From NCBI RefSeq assembly GCF_001949145.1, contig NW_019091417.1:535243-599242 (forward strand): a stretch of DNA of 64,000 bases, in the 5' to 3' direction. Shown in pieces: positions 13,201 to 26,352 of the stretch. The DNA comes from Acanthaster planci (taxonomy: Eukaryota; Echinodermata; Asteroidea; Valvatida; Acanthasteridae). The notes under the pieces are model-generated. The model had not been told where the DNA came from, made no database searches, and saw nothing but the letters and a program-made list of their open reading frames with translations. Each line of letters starts with the position of its first letter. The stretch's first letter is position 1. The position numbers and the translations under genes were made by a program.

Positions 13201-16200
13201 CTGCAGCAGCATTTAGGATACATGTACCAGTAGAAGTTGGGTGAGGAGCTGCACTGATGTCATCATCTAAACAATCCCCGGAGGCTGCATCAGCGTGGTT
13301 GACAGTGAGATCCCTTGGACAGGTATCTGGAACGTTGCTTGGATGCTCAGAGTCAGCGAATAAAGGTTTCATTCTCCCATCAATAGTGTCGCATGCCTCA
13401 TTACTTTTTTCATTGCATCCTGGTGCATAATATCCCTGATTGTCCTTGAGACCGTCCCGTGTTGCTGTAGGACCCGAGGAATCACCTGATGGCACCCATA
13501 CTGATGATTTGTCTTTGTGCAATGCCTCTGCTCTCGCCGTCATTTTCAGAAGTCCTGAGCTACATCCGGCTAAGTTGCTCTGGCTGTTTTGTACTCTCTT
13601 GCCATTTCCCACCTTGGGTTTGGAATCGCTGCCTGCCCACACCCCTTGCGATACCAGCGAGGAGACCGTCTGGAAACCAGACTTATGGGGACTTGTGGGA
13701 TCCAAATTCCGGTAGGATTCTTCCTCAAGTCTTGACGGTGTGCCTGCACCAGGATCTCCCTTCTTACTGCTTGCTTGGCGTGGTGCGGCAAGGAGAGAAG
13801 AGACAGTCTGAAAACCAACAAACAGTTTGTTGTTGGACGTTGATGCCTCGTCAGTCTGGTTTGTAGCAGCAGAAAGTACTTCCTGGAATAACAAAACATT
13901 GACGGTATCAATTATTGAGTTGAAAAAAGAAGCATGATTAACTTGAGTTGGAAAGGGACTACTGTGCCTTCACACAAACTATAGGCCGCTCTATTTACCC
14001 TATTATTAAGACTTTACAAGAGCATGTAGATCAGACCGATTCCTGGTCTGAAAGTATATTTCATACAGCATTACAATTTTTTGTACTCTCATGAACATTC
14101 ACTCAGATAAGCTGCAGCTCACAATAAATACTACATGTGTTGCTACTTAAGACAAGGTCACTCTCTGGACTATTGCAATGCTTCTGTATAGAGCTCAAGG
14201 TGAAAACAAACGCAGTGAAAGTATGGAAGGATTGTGGTAACACTATGGAAATCAATCCCACTTTTGAGTTGTGTGGTGGTGTGAGGCACTGGTTGTTTCT
14301 GTTTTCCATCACAGCACACTAATGAGTAAACACTTCACCTGATTTTATATTGCTGGACAACACTGAGTGCAGCGTTTATAAATACTAATCAATTGAGAGC
14401 CAAGACATAACAATGTCAAAACTTTACCTGATTGTCTAGCTGCACATTGGCAGCAGAGTCTTCCGTCTTCTCTTTGTTTCCTTTAAGGAATATCTCATGG
14501 ATGTCTGCTTCCTTGGTAGCCTTCTTGATATTGCTCACCTGATCCGTAAACAAGTGGTTGAAAAGGGTTCAAATCACAACTCTCTTAGTTACAGGAACTC
14601 AGGACTCTTGGAATAATGTACGTTTCTTATTGCAATGGGGACATGCTTAAAATGAAGTATTTCAACAAAACATTCCATCAAGTAGACCATTCAACCCTGG
14701 ATGGCAAAATAATATCATAAAGAAGGGTTTATGATTATTTGGGGGATTATAAGTCTTATAACTTTATTGTTTCTGCCTGATTATTAGTCTGGATTGTTTC
14801 ATTGTGTGAACAGGGGTCAGAATTAACACATCTAGGGTGACAATTCTGAACTTTTGTTTGATCTATGACAGGCCCTGCTCATTTTTATTCATTTTAACTT
14901 CTCTCGAAATTAATGTCTACAAATGTAAAAAGAAAACAAATTTTAAAAAACAAACTTTAAAAAGTCTACACCAGACTGATTACTGAAGTCTTACCAGACT
15001 GAGGATCTTGGCTTTGTACATATTGCTACGTCTCGATATCTTGAAAATCTCATGCTCTGCAACAATGGCCTGGCCATGGGATTCCCATTCACTGCCGCGA
15101 AAAAAGAACACGTCAAACACCTACATCAACACTCAGATCCTGACCAGAGGCAGACAATGGACCACTTTCATCCCTACCTACTGAAACTCATTCACTAGTC
15201 TACTCAATTTCCTGAATTCCAAATGACTCCATACAAATATTGTTTAATGTGTTATAATTTGTCATAATTGTTGTTTTAGTCTGATGTGTTCATGTTTTGA
15301 ATCATTTCTTTCGGTGCTCTGCTTTTTAAAGATATATCAAAGGCTTTGTTCCAGACCTTTTATGTACCATTGAAAGCTTTGTGATAGGTCTGCCCTGGAC
15401 TTGCAGCAAGTGTGTGCAAGGCATGCAACTAGGGAGTTAGTCAAATTAAGAGTCCAAACTTCAGAAGAGTGCAAGATTTTCTGTTTCAATTTGCATTGGC
15501 AAGCATAGGAGGTTATCAAAGGCAGCTGATCAAACATCAAGCTGCATGCTTGACGTGTACATGTAAGAAATTCACGAAGTCATCATGAAGCCAAGAACAT
15601 CAACAAACACTTGCAATGATGCAATTGGCCTTTTGAAGAGCGTCTCTGAAAAGAAACTTTGATGTTTCTGTCTTTATTTGGTTAAACGGATCTTGACATT
15701 AACAAATAACCGTGTATTACCTGGCCATTAACCTGTTGGAGTTATTCTTAAAAAACTGCTCAAAGTTGTCTCGAAGAGCCTTCTCTATCAGCTGCAGACA
15801 GTGTTCTCTGGACTGAATAAGAAAGGAAATACTATACAGATCGGAAATGCGAAGATCGCGTGAAGGCAGGGAAACAATATAAATATATTGTTGATTAGAA
15901 TGACATCTATCATTACACCAGGCTCAACTTATGTCCAATACTGGCTATGCACGGTAGCCATCTTGCAGGGCAATTCATTTACCCCACAGGGAAACCTTCT
16001 TTTTACATACCCTGTGGAACAAAAGCACTAGCCACTAAGATGGCAGCCATGAAAACCCCATTACATTGTGTTTGTTGCTGCCCTCAAGCTTGGCATTGGT
16101 GATGGTACCAATTCTGGCAGGGACAGTCACAGGATCACTGTGATGATTTGAGTGCGAACACTACTACCCGGACTTCATTTCTTTTCACACATATTCAGTT

Positions 16201-19200
16201 CCCTGAACAAAAATATATCTATAGCTATGGGCTAAAACCCTTCTAAGGTCACAGATCTAAGTCTTTTTTCAGGGTGCCTTGATGACATTAGCACAGGTAA
16301 TCTTCATTGATCTACGCATGTCTTCTGCACACATGACTACGGTGTATGTTATGTACGACCTTGCTTAATTCTGGATCTCCGGAAACTGAGCGTAGTGTGA
16401 GGAGAGAGGCAACAATTGATATCACAGAGCACATGACCACTGCCTGTGCTGATTCACAACGAGGCTATACCTTGACAGTCAGGCCTGGGATCTTGGAGTT
16501 GGCTGCGTCTCTCAAGGGGCAATCCTCATCTGTGTATAACACACATTGAACTGATCCGGTTACTTGCCTCCTTGTGTGTAATTCCTAGACACTTCTGCCA
16601 AATAAGGCAGAGCTAGAATCTGTTATTATCTATAACACGCGGCCATAATATGAAATGAAAAAATGCCATGACTAGTTATTCAAGCCCAACAGTCCAATAA
16701 GTGGACTATTCATGCAAAATCCTGCTTATAACAAGATAAAGTTTAGATCCCTGTGTCTCTGTGTTCTTTGCTTTCCACTGCTGATTATACGAGGTCCCTG
16801 TAAAGTCCCAACAGCCTGTGTTTGACTATAACAGGAGATGTATTCAACACATTACAGGTAAACCTCATAACAAGACAGCCCCTGTCCAGTACTAGCAACA
16901 AGCTACGTAATAAACTACAACACAGGCGTACCTTAGTCACCGTTTACCAGTGTTGCAGTCGAGTACTTTTCAAGAACCAAGTTCTGTGGCAAATATTTAA
17001 CTTGTTAGGGGGGAACAAAGCTGAAGTACATGGGCATTTGATGGTACATGCATAAAGGTAAGATAAAGTAAAATGATGATTCCGGACTATCACTGTTTAG
17101 TAAAAGTAAAGTTTTTAGGACAAAAGTACTTGGCTGAGTACTTTCTGGGTACTTTTGTCCTTAAAACAGAAATTTCACAAAACTAGGAGTGTCTGCAGTC
17201 TTACATTTTGTTTGTAATCTTCCTTTGCGCATTTACCATCAAATGCCTGTGTACTCCAGCTTTATTCACTCTTACCCAGTTCAATATTTGACAGAGAACC
17301 TTGGTTCTCCGAAGTACTTGACTACAACACTGCTGTTTACCCACTGTTAATTCAATACTTATGGTCTGAATTCTAGCCTTATATGTGATGGATCAGAGTA
17401 CAACTTTTGGCTAAACTATATCCTTAATTTATATGAGCTGCAGTTTTCCACTACACAGCAATGTCGTTCTGAAGTAATTTTTATTATATCAATGACAACA
17501 TTTTAAGTTCGAAAGCCAAGCTGGACCAAAGCATAAGACAACTGTGAGATTTATTTGGAAGATTTTATTAGGAAATCTTACCAGGTTTGACAAAATCAGT
17601 TTCAGCTGGCTTGCTTTGATTCTAAAAAAAGAGAAACGTTTCGAGACACGATTTAGATATAGTACATGTATGTAAATAAACACCCTGCATCCAAACATCA
17701 AAAAAGACCTTAAACTCAGATGTTCAGCTTTCAATCAGCAAACTATTATGTGAAATAGGGTTTACTGATTTCTTGTTCAAAAGACTGACATGATTTGGCT
17801 GTCACACCTGCAGGGGGCTGTTAGATGTTTGAGATTCAAGTTAAGCACTACAATAGTTGTCTATCCAGTTCAAAGAAAGACTGGAGAATCAAGATTCAGC
17901 CTGTCCATGTTGAAGTTAGCTGTGTATGAAAGAAATTCTTCAAAAAGGACTCTGATAAGTGGGGTCAGTGCAACGAAAGGTTCTCAACCAAGGGACGAAT
18001 GTTGTCATACTGAATAAAAATAGCATGAAACTGTTCTAGGTAAGTATTGGTTCTTAGCAGCTGTTTACACACACCACTAGGTTGGTAACAAGTCTCATCC
18101 CAAGGTCAAAGGTCATCCTTGATGATTTGATATTTCTATGCTACAAACCTTCTTTCTCCTCTCAAACTCAGCTTTGATCATGTTTGTACGCTCTCTGGCT
18201 GCTGCCTTGTCATCATCATCACCGTCACTGTCACTGCTGTCATCCTTTGCCTTGTATCTGCCATCATAGTAGCTGCAGGATGCACAAAGGTTAGATGGCT
18301 ACACTCTTGAGCATTTGTTAAACACTTTGCATGAATTGTTTTTGATAAAGATTTCAACAGCTTGGATTATGTTCTTTGATGAATTCCTTTGGCCTGGTTG
18401 ACAAGACATGTGGAGGTTCATGTCTGTAAGAACACTTTAAAGAAATACAAGACTGATGCAAATCTTGTAAAAAACAAGTTGAAAATTTCAACAATATATC
18501 CAGCATGCCTAAAAGAAATCTGCACAACCCATTAACCTTTCTGTGACTCAAGGGGTACACTGCTACTACGTCACCAAATAGGAATAGTTGGAGAGAATCC
18601 GAAGAAAATGTATGTGCAAATACTGTGGTTCTGCAATGCCCTCATGAGACAAGAACTTCTGTCTTTTCAACACTAAGAGGGCAATAAATGGTACAGGACC
18701 AATGCAACTGAACTGTACACGCTAAACTGGAGATATGTCTATGACATTCAACACCGATCCACAGTTAGCAATGCTGTTTCCAAGCACCTGTCAGCTCCAT
18801 ACCGCCCCTCTCCATACAGATCCTTATCTACTTTGCCCTTAGTGTCTTCCATGATACAGGTGCGTCCCGATCGATCCGTCTTCTTCTTGGAATTGGCCAG
18901 GACACCTCGCTTGAGATATTCCAGCTGTCGGCTGACTTCGGCCGGCGACTTACACACGTCACAGGAACCGCTGCAGTTTGGTGGGCTGTCACCAAAGAAA
19001 TCTGACATTGCAAGGTGGCGGCACCTGACAAGGAAAACGTAAAGAATGGAAAACTTAAATTTGTGTTTAAGGAATTCCATCACAAACCTCTTGTAATTAT
19101 TACTTGGCAAAATGCCAGATACATCAACATGCCATTATGTCACTTGGACTGCGTTCAATTTTTGTAGAATATATTCAAGTTACCTTCCACACAAAATTCC

Positions 19201-22200
19201 ACCAAGGCTTATTATAAAGGAAATCAAAATCTTTTAATACCTCGTGCCATATAATGAATTGTTCAGTAAACAAGGTGATTCTACAACTTACTTTTCCTCT
19301 TCACAGAACTTGACGAGAGATTCAAAGCTCTGTAAGCTTGCTTTCCCATGTTTATTAATCACACTTCCATTTGATGCCCCCTGTTTGAACAAACAGTACA
19401 CAAACGTGTTCAATGATTGCAACAAAATCAATACAGAGGGGCCACTAATCACTGGTTTATGTGCAGATAATAATCCGAATATTAAGGATAAACCATACAG
19501 AGAACTAGCAGCAAACTGCCTCCTGACTGCAGTGACCTGAATATGCTAGATAGAAATTAGTTATTCATTACAACTAACAAAAGTTACAATTTTGAGGGCC
19601 TCACAATTTGTGCCAAGCAGAATTTTCTCAAAGCAAAAACAAATTTTTCTGTGGCATGACAAGGTGTGGCACATTTGTACCCATGGAGGCCTCCATGCAC
19701 AAAAACTAGTAATGTTTAAAACAAGAAATAGTATTTGCCTACTTACAGACCTCTGTTCTTCTTTTGACTTAGCCTTAGCCATTTCCTGAGTGATCAGATA
19801 AGCCACTTGATTCCTCTCATCTCTAGAGTAGTACAGACGACAGCTAGCTGGCCTGCCATCCCGTCCAGCACGACCCGATTCTTGGTAATACCCTGCCATG
19901 GATTTAGCAATGTTGAAATGGGCCACAAACCTGAAACAGATCCATGCAAGGAGAAGCTTGAAAACTGCACCAGTTAGCATTTAGCATTATTACAAAATAG
20001 AATATGCAGACCCCTGTGAACAATTTGAGAGGTTGACTATCAATGTAAAAGTCTGTGCACCAGCTCCCACAGATTCAGAATGCTTTGGCTACATCTGAAC
20101 ACGGACCATTTACCCAGGGACGTGCAACCGCGAGTGGCCCCAGTGGAAACACACATGTGCCACCTTGGTTCCATGCGTGTTACGGATTGTTATTACCCCC
20201 GCAGGCGCTCTCGACTTTTCTCAAGAAAACTCGCAACCACATGACACGTGTTGCAGCATGTACAGTGCAGCCATGGTTATGCCGAGACAACGTGCCGACG
20301 CGGTGCTTAAATCTATTCATTTTGACGAATAAATCGTCTTCATTTATCGATTTCAAGGAGAAACGAAGTTTTAATGAGGCAAAATTCCCCAATTTTGTGG
20401 TACGCTTTTCTCAGAATGTATAGGATGAAATATCTTGAGCAGCATATTTTTAGAAAGGGTGTGCCCTGACTTAAAAATATTACAAGAAAACAAAGTGGTA
20501 GACAGGAATATATTTTTTATTATTAGAGAAAGTGTTACGTAATCCAATTTAATTTCTGCTTTGATAAGGTGCCGGCCGTAACACGCATTGAACCAGCTCT
20601 GAGCTTAAGTTGTACATCCCTGGGTAAATGGTCCGTGATCTGAATCACTCAACAGTTGTTAGCAGTAGCACGCACATCTATGACATGAACTGTGAATCAT
20701 TTCAAGAATAGCTACATGTAAGTAGATGTGCATATGATTCAGATGCTGCCCATTACCATTACAATGGAAATACTGCCTGATGTACATTGTAACTGGCAAT
20801 AACCTGGCAGCAACATATGTTCCAAAACATTAACATTTGTTCGTTTTATGTACAGGCACATGCCAACAAATGTCAAACAGCCTTCATTGTTTAGGTACAC
20901 ATTATAAACAAAGTAACTCGTCATTGTCCTGATGAATAATTCTGCATTTTAGAACAGGAATGGTTTGATTTTTTGGAGACACTTACCTGACAGTCGCCTT
21001 GTCCACACCCATACCAAAACTGACTGTGGCTACAATAACTGGTGTCCTGCCGTCTACCCAGTCATTCTGTACTTGTAAGCGCTGGGAGCTCTTCAAGCCA
21101 GCATGGTACGCCTCGGATGGTAAGCCAAGACGAGTCAGACGATTAGCTACTGCAGCACAGGCATCTCTAGTACGACAGTAGATGATGCCACAACCGTTGA
21201 TACCCTTCAGAGTAAAAGAAACACAAAGGGAGAAATATGGTATTGCATGCAAACTAAGACAGAGTTAACAGATTGAAACAGTAGGAAGAGCACTGTTGCC
21301 AGGAAGACAAAACTGGTACAAATTTATACAAGGAAGAACAATGAATGAAAAGGCTAGTTCCACTGGTATAAACCAGAAAAAAGGGTGAACGATGAAACGC
21401 ATGAAACAATTAGACCATAATTAGTGACTGAGAAAGGTGTTCATAGTCATCAAAGTACACCTGCTGAGTGAAGATTGTAGGGGACAAAACTCAGTACCTT
21501 TACAGAAAACAACTATAAAGAACTGCAGAGTCTACAAATGAAACACAAAATATGGTACACTGTAGCACAGCACAGCACAGAAAAGAATACCAGTCTCAAC
21601 CAAGCAGTGTCACACAGCAGAGGAAAAAAATTAGCACAGTATATAAAGCACAGCATAGAATAGCACAGTCTGATCAGCTTTAGCAAAGTGCACCTGTCCT
21701 TGGCAACCTGTACTCTGCTTTACTTAAGTTTATTGAATGTTTTGATTTGCTGTACTCTTGTCGCCAACAAAGTACAAAAAGGCAAAGCATGGCACATTCA
21801 AAAGCAGGGAGCATTAAATACAGACCAGGAATGAGAGTCTAGATTTCAAGAAGCTGAAAAGAGCAATGTACCCCTTCCTCCTTGTCTTTCTGCAGCACTC
21901 CAGTGGCAAAGTCCTTCAAGTCCTGCACTGGATCCTCAAGAAGATCTTTGAACACAACGTCATAGAAGAGATTCTTTCTGAAACAGCTAGCCTTGAAGAT
22001 TGCAATTGGCTCTTTCAGCTTCAGGTTGTCAAGAATATCTTTCTGCACGTGAGGTGTTGCCGTGGCAGTCAAAGCAATGCAAGGTACCAGGGGAAACTTG
22101 ACACGTAGGCTTCCGAGCTTCAGATAGTCTGGCCTGAAGTCGTGTCCCCACTGAGAGACACAGTGAGCCTCATCTATGACTATCAAGGAGAGGAGGTTAC

Positions 22201-23920
22201 GACTTGCTAGGGAGCGACAAATGGACTGGAAGTTATTGGTGGCAGCAAGCTCTGGGGTGATGTAGAGAAGTTTGATGGAAGGCGTCTTGCTGGAGATGTC
22301 TGCCAAGATAGCTAGTCTCTTCTCACCTTGTATCTGTGAGTTTAACGTCTCGGCTGGTATCTTCATCTGGTCGAGATGCTCCAGCTGATCTTGGATCAGA
22401 GCCAAGAGTGGAGAGACAACAAGAGTGACACCAGGCCTCACTAATGCTGGAAGCTGATAACACAAGGATTTACCTGAACCCGTTGGCATGGAAACAAATA
22501 CATCTTTCTTTCCTGTTGACAAAAAGTATAAATCAAACATCAGTGCACCAAATCCTTATACTAAATATTTTCCAAGGTGCTGAGATAGGGAACCTTCCAC
22601 AAAATTCTATTAACTACATGTACATTCATATGGGGCAAAACATTAGATGTCTAGGATGAGCTCAACTTTTGATTGAAAACAGTTACTTCTACGTACAGCA
22701 CAACACTGCTACAAAAAAAAAAAAAACACAGCAGGATCCAACACAAAATGTTCAGTAGACGGACAAATGGTATGGTAATTTTCAGTCACTGATGCACCGG
22801 TTCCCAGCCCATTCAAATGTATGGTGGCCTACCTCAGGAAAATGTCAGCTCAGGCAAGCTGCATGTACGTATAAAACCATCGAAACCAGCAAACTACTTT
22901 GAGTTCAATCACAAAAGCTAATTTGTCCATCCGCGCATGTATTGATGAATTCTTTTCGAGGTAAAAATCCTTGCTTTTGTAGCAATGGTGCAAATGTACT
23001 TTACAAATGTACGTGTAGGGCCCATCTACAAACAATATTGACTGCAGTGCATGTTGGCTATTGTTACTTTATTGAGTCGTCAGACTCTCAAGTCATTCTC
23101 ATCAGTCAAAAATGCAGTGGTGTAAATTTGTGCCAGAAATAGGAGGGATGGGGGATGGCTAAATGTAGGGGGAAGGATGACTAACCCTGCCATGGCAATT
23201 TGAAAAGGGGGGGCGGGACCTGATGACACCATATGACACTTTATAGAGGGCAATGTTGATGATATAGTTGTACAACTGTCTTACATTCCTGCTGAATCTT
23301 ACATGGACATGAGAACGGCATGCTTATGGCTTTGTTATTGTTCCCCTTTGTGTGATACTGAACACATTTGGTTGTTGGGAACTCAGAAAACTTCTTCAAA
23401 ATCTGCTTATTTTTTCCACCATGAAAAGCCGGGGCATTATGGGATACATACCCCCATTTGTGACCCCAATATTTACGCCCATGCATAAACATACATGTTT
23501 ATAAACATATGTAAAACTTCACGAGCAAAGGAGAATGTTGAGTAAACCTGATTGTTCAGTAAACCGGTGTTCGGTATGGCGGTAAACTGCTGTGCTGTAC
23601 AGTGGTTGTTACACTGTATGGATAACTGGTAGTCTTTAGCAGTGGTCAAAGAATTCAACTACACCGTGCATACCTTCGGTGACCGTTTCCACAGCTTTCT
23701 GCTGCAATGAGCTCTTGAAGGTCTTGTGCTTGAAGACTGTCTCAAGGGTCCTCTGTACAGCATCAACTTTGAGTCTGTCATGCCTGTTATCGACCATCTC
23801 AAGGGCAGATTTCTCCTGGCAAGAAGATGGGCTGGATGCATCTGATGTCTTGGCAGAGTCTGGGCGCATGAAGTCAGTGATTCTCTTGCTTGCAACATGC
23901 TTGCTAGACTTTTTAGGCAT
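10284..23920 (-). CDS. RECQL5: RecQ-like ATP-dependent DNA helicase Q5, complete
   Basis: Eighteen coding exons join in phase to 1138 aa: 23920-23674, 22512-21872, 21204-20987, 19930-19747, 19380-19292, 19024-18788, 18272-18149, 17621-17582, 16529-16471, 15812-15733, 15091-14995, 14538-14428, 13882-13089, 12772-12712, 11946-11683, 10749-10677, 10381-10284. (The first exon listed begins at the ATG; with a probable non-coding 5' exon the gene has eighteen.) Visible are Walker A MPTGSGKS (residues 91-98), DEAH (196-199), [15 protein letters not shown] (385-394) and the zinc cysteines 461, 477, 481 and 484. A KIX-like Pol II-binding segment (about 595-709) follows, then a long disordered exon, then the SRI domain (about 1055-1125). 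In animals RECQL5 is a 3'-5' helicase that restrains RAD51 filaments and binds elongating RNA polymerase II in the nucleus. The start is the first ATG after an in-frame stop. The long disordered exon carries two BRC-like motifs (F733, F779). Human beta isoform is 991 aa. Confidence 0.97.
12305..12586. mobile_element. Tc1/mariner-like MITE, copy 1 (TA-flanked)
   Basis: The element begins CAGTTGACTC and ends GAGTCAACTG, with a TA dinucleotide directly outside each end (12303-12304 and 12587-12588). This is the target-site pattern of the Tc1/mariner/pogo superfamily. It is 282 bp with no coding capacity. It lies in the RECQL5 intron between the exons at 12772-12712 and 11946-11683. A related copy is at 54292-54482. 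Confidence 0.6.
15943..16060. mobile_element. Foldback MITE, copy 1
   Basis: The left half contains GGTAGCCATCTTGCAGGGC and CCCACAGGG. The right half contains their imperfect reverse complement (CCCTGTGG, ACAAAAGCACTAGCC, AAGATGGCAGCCATG). A better preserved sibling is at 31676-31792. It lies in a RECQL5 intron and has no ORF. Confidence 0.55.
17111..17167. repeat. Short near-perfect hairpin in RECQL5 intron
   Basis: The left arm at 17111-17129 and right arm at 17149-17167 are near-perfect reverse complements (core AGGACAAAAGTAC / GTACTTTTGTCC) separated by 19 bases. This may be a decayed inverted-repeat element or a structured intronic RNA. Confidence 0.4.
20100..20637. mobile_element. 538-bp non-autonomous DNA transposon in RECQL5 intron
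   Basis: The terminal inverted repeats are CACGGACCATTTACCCAGGG on the left and its exact reverse complement on the right. They continue imperfectly, and a second inner block (GGTTC.ATGCGTGTTACGG) is also inverted. The flanks carry an exact 7-bp direct repeat ATCTGAA (20093-20099 and 20638-20644), which looks like a target-site duplication. The interior has a plus-strand open stretch with no transposase features. It lies in the intron between the RECQL5 exons at 21204-20987 and 19930-19747. Confidence 0.8.
23115..23260. repeat. hAT-like element fragment
   Basis: This segment begins CAGTGGTGTAAATTTG and aligns with the left part of the element at 26353-26761, including the shared blocks CATGG.AATTTG.AAAG and CACCATATGACAC. 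No matching right terminus is evident, so it is a truncated copy in the first coding intron of RECQL5. Confidence 0.45.
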
Positions 23921-25418
23921 AACTGCAGACACCTAAAGGTTTCAGAATATTACTGATTTGTAACACTTTCAAATACAATACATGTATATGCATCTGTACA
24001 AGTATATTGTAAAATTGAAATTATTATAAACAAATGTAAAATCACAGCTTTTGGTTTCCAGAGGTACATTACCAGTAGCTGTAAGCCTGCTCCTTTTCCG
24101 ATTTTTGACTCTGATGGTCATGCTAAAGTACAATGTACAGTACTGTACATGTAGTGGCTGGCCCAGGTTGGACAGCAGTCTTCATTACATTACGACTGAT
24201 TATCTCCAGAACTGTGTGATTCATCAGGGACAGGAGCATGGCGGATGACAAACAACACAGTTCTGAGGGTAGCCTAAGGACTAACGTGTATATAGTGAGG
24301 TCAAGGAGTTCACCTGGGTTGAATGTAGACGTAGGCCAACAAATAAATTATGAATACTACATGTAGTTGCCCAGTATGTAGTAAACCCCTGGCTGTTAGT
24401 GTTAGGGCCTCTTTGTTTCCTGTTTAACATCATGAACATAGCTAACATCTCTGACCATATAGTCATCAGTTCCTTAATTTCACCACCTATTATCAAGTCT
24501 GATTGGTTTTCACAGCAAGCATGGTAAGTGGCGAAACAAGGGACCTAGAGACAGTACAGTCAAGGACATTTATTTGTACAATGCCATATGGCAGCACGTG
24601 TTTTATTTCTCCATGAAATAAGTGTCGAGATGAAATTAAACTTACATGTACATGTAGTCATGTTAGTGTTACTTTGATACACCCAGAACTGTCAACGACA
24701 AACCCCATGGCATCTGTGACTATCGCCCCACCAGTGTGGCTACTGTGATTAGTCGCCAAGTCCTTAATTTACTGAATGTGAGAACCTACTTTACAATAGG
24801 TGGCGACATTAGGTGACCTGGTGACTATCATGACTATACGGTCACAGACGTTAGTTCTGGGGATATTTTATCTTTATTAAAACATAACTGGTCACTGCCT
24901 TCTCGAACCATCCTGACCATTTTCAGGGTGATATACTAGTACTACTTCTACTAAAAGTGCTAGGCAGCCCTGGTCATGACAGTCAGTGGCAACAAAGCCT
25001 TAACATGCTCAAAGGTGCGACGAAATTCCTTCAAAATTTACCAAGACCATGGAGGTGATTCTACCTCCATGCCAAGACCTACCGACTTCTCCAATTTAAC
25101 ATCAAAGGTGAATTAACGTTGATTCGGTGGCACTTGCAGTCATCTCTTGGGCTAAAAACCGATGAAATTTGAATATAACTTGATATTTCACTGAAGTATG
25201 TTGCCGCTGCCCGGCCAATTAGCAAACTGATTTTTTTTTCGACTACAATGTACATGCAGTAAGCACACATCTATCTGATGTGCACGAGTGCATGCACATG
25301 ACGTACAGGGTATTTAAATGCTGGGCAAGCGGTGACACGCACGTACTTTTCGTACTGGGATATACTCGACGACTGTTACGAACCACACTGTCCGCGAAAT
25401 CTGCAAGATTGCTCTTAC

Positions 25419-25520
25419 CATTTCACGAAATAGTCACGGGGGCATCAAAGCGGGGCGCGGCGGCGGGCGGCGCGTCAAATGTTTGGCGAACGATCGACTG
25501 ATCTGCAGCTCCATGATTAG
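25419..25520 (-). promoter_or_regulatory. Possible GC-rich 5' non-coding exon/promoter of RECQL5
   Basis: This is the most GC- and CpG-rich spot in the area (25436-25475) and sits about 1.5 kb upstream of the RECQL5 start codon. On the minus strand it is followed by a good splice donor (GTAAGA at 25418-25413). The RECQL5 start exon is preceded by an acceptor-like CTGCAG two bases before its ATG. A 5' UTR exon starting here is therefore plausible, but no coding continuity is available to prove it. Confidence 0.35.
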
Positions 25521-26352
25521 ATCACCCGATCACTCTGTGCGATTATTCGATTCTGCATGAAATCTCCATCTTTTCTTCCCTTTAAAATTTAATACAGTTT
25601 TTCATAACCGCAAAGTAGAAAGAAAACAGGATTGGCTGATGAAAGAATTGCTCCGTTCCCTGCAACTTGAGCTAGGAGATCATTATCAGTATGGAATGCT
25701 TGCACTGATAACCAGATCAACATGTCTACATGTACTTAATTACTGTTGTCTTTTTTAAAATTGGTCCCATTATCTGATGCAATAAACTGTGCTGAAAATT
25801 TGGAAATTTGTAGCAGTCTGTCTGCTTGTATTTATTTCAACCACAAGACTTTCATCAGCACATTCTTGAAAAGTAAGCTCACTGGACCATGGACAGGTAC
25901 TTTAATCAATCAATTCCTCATGAACAATTTATTATCCACAAACAATACTACAGAGCTACCTACAGATTAAACAATGATGACCATTCTGTACTACCTTATT
26001 TTCTAAAACGGCACTGACAGCAATTTCGGAGCCACACTTTGCCAACATTGCCCAGATAAATCACTTCAAGACTAATCATGCAAGTGAAGGATGTCTGTTA
26101 GATTGTGTGTGTGAAGATGTGTAATTTTAGGCCAATTCTGCCACTCGCTGAAGACTCCACCACCAAAATCTTTCCAGCTCACCAGAGTTTCCTAAATCGT
26201 ACACTCTCATCCCTTTCAATGTATATGTGGTCATTTTTCACCCACAACAGATATCGTAGCAGTTCAAATTTTGTCTAGATACTTAGTGGATTCTATTTCG
26301 TATAATTAATGTAGAAAACGGAGCAAACAAACTGGTTTGCCATGTGTATGTG

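Noticed and set aside
13440-13866. Plus-strand open frames of 91 and 125 codons
   Set aside because: They are antisense to the large RECQL5 exon, whose minus-strand frame is open and in phase with its neighbours.
24684-24862. Possible inverted-repeat element (CCAGAACT and TCTGTGAC blocks)
   Set aside because: The arms match only in short patches and I could not define ends or a target duplication.
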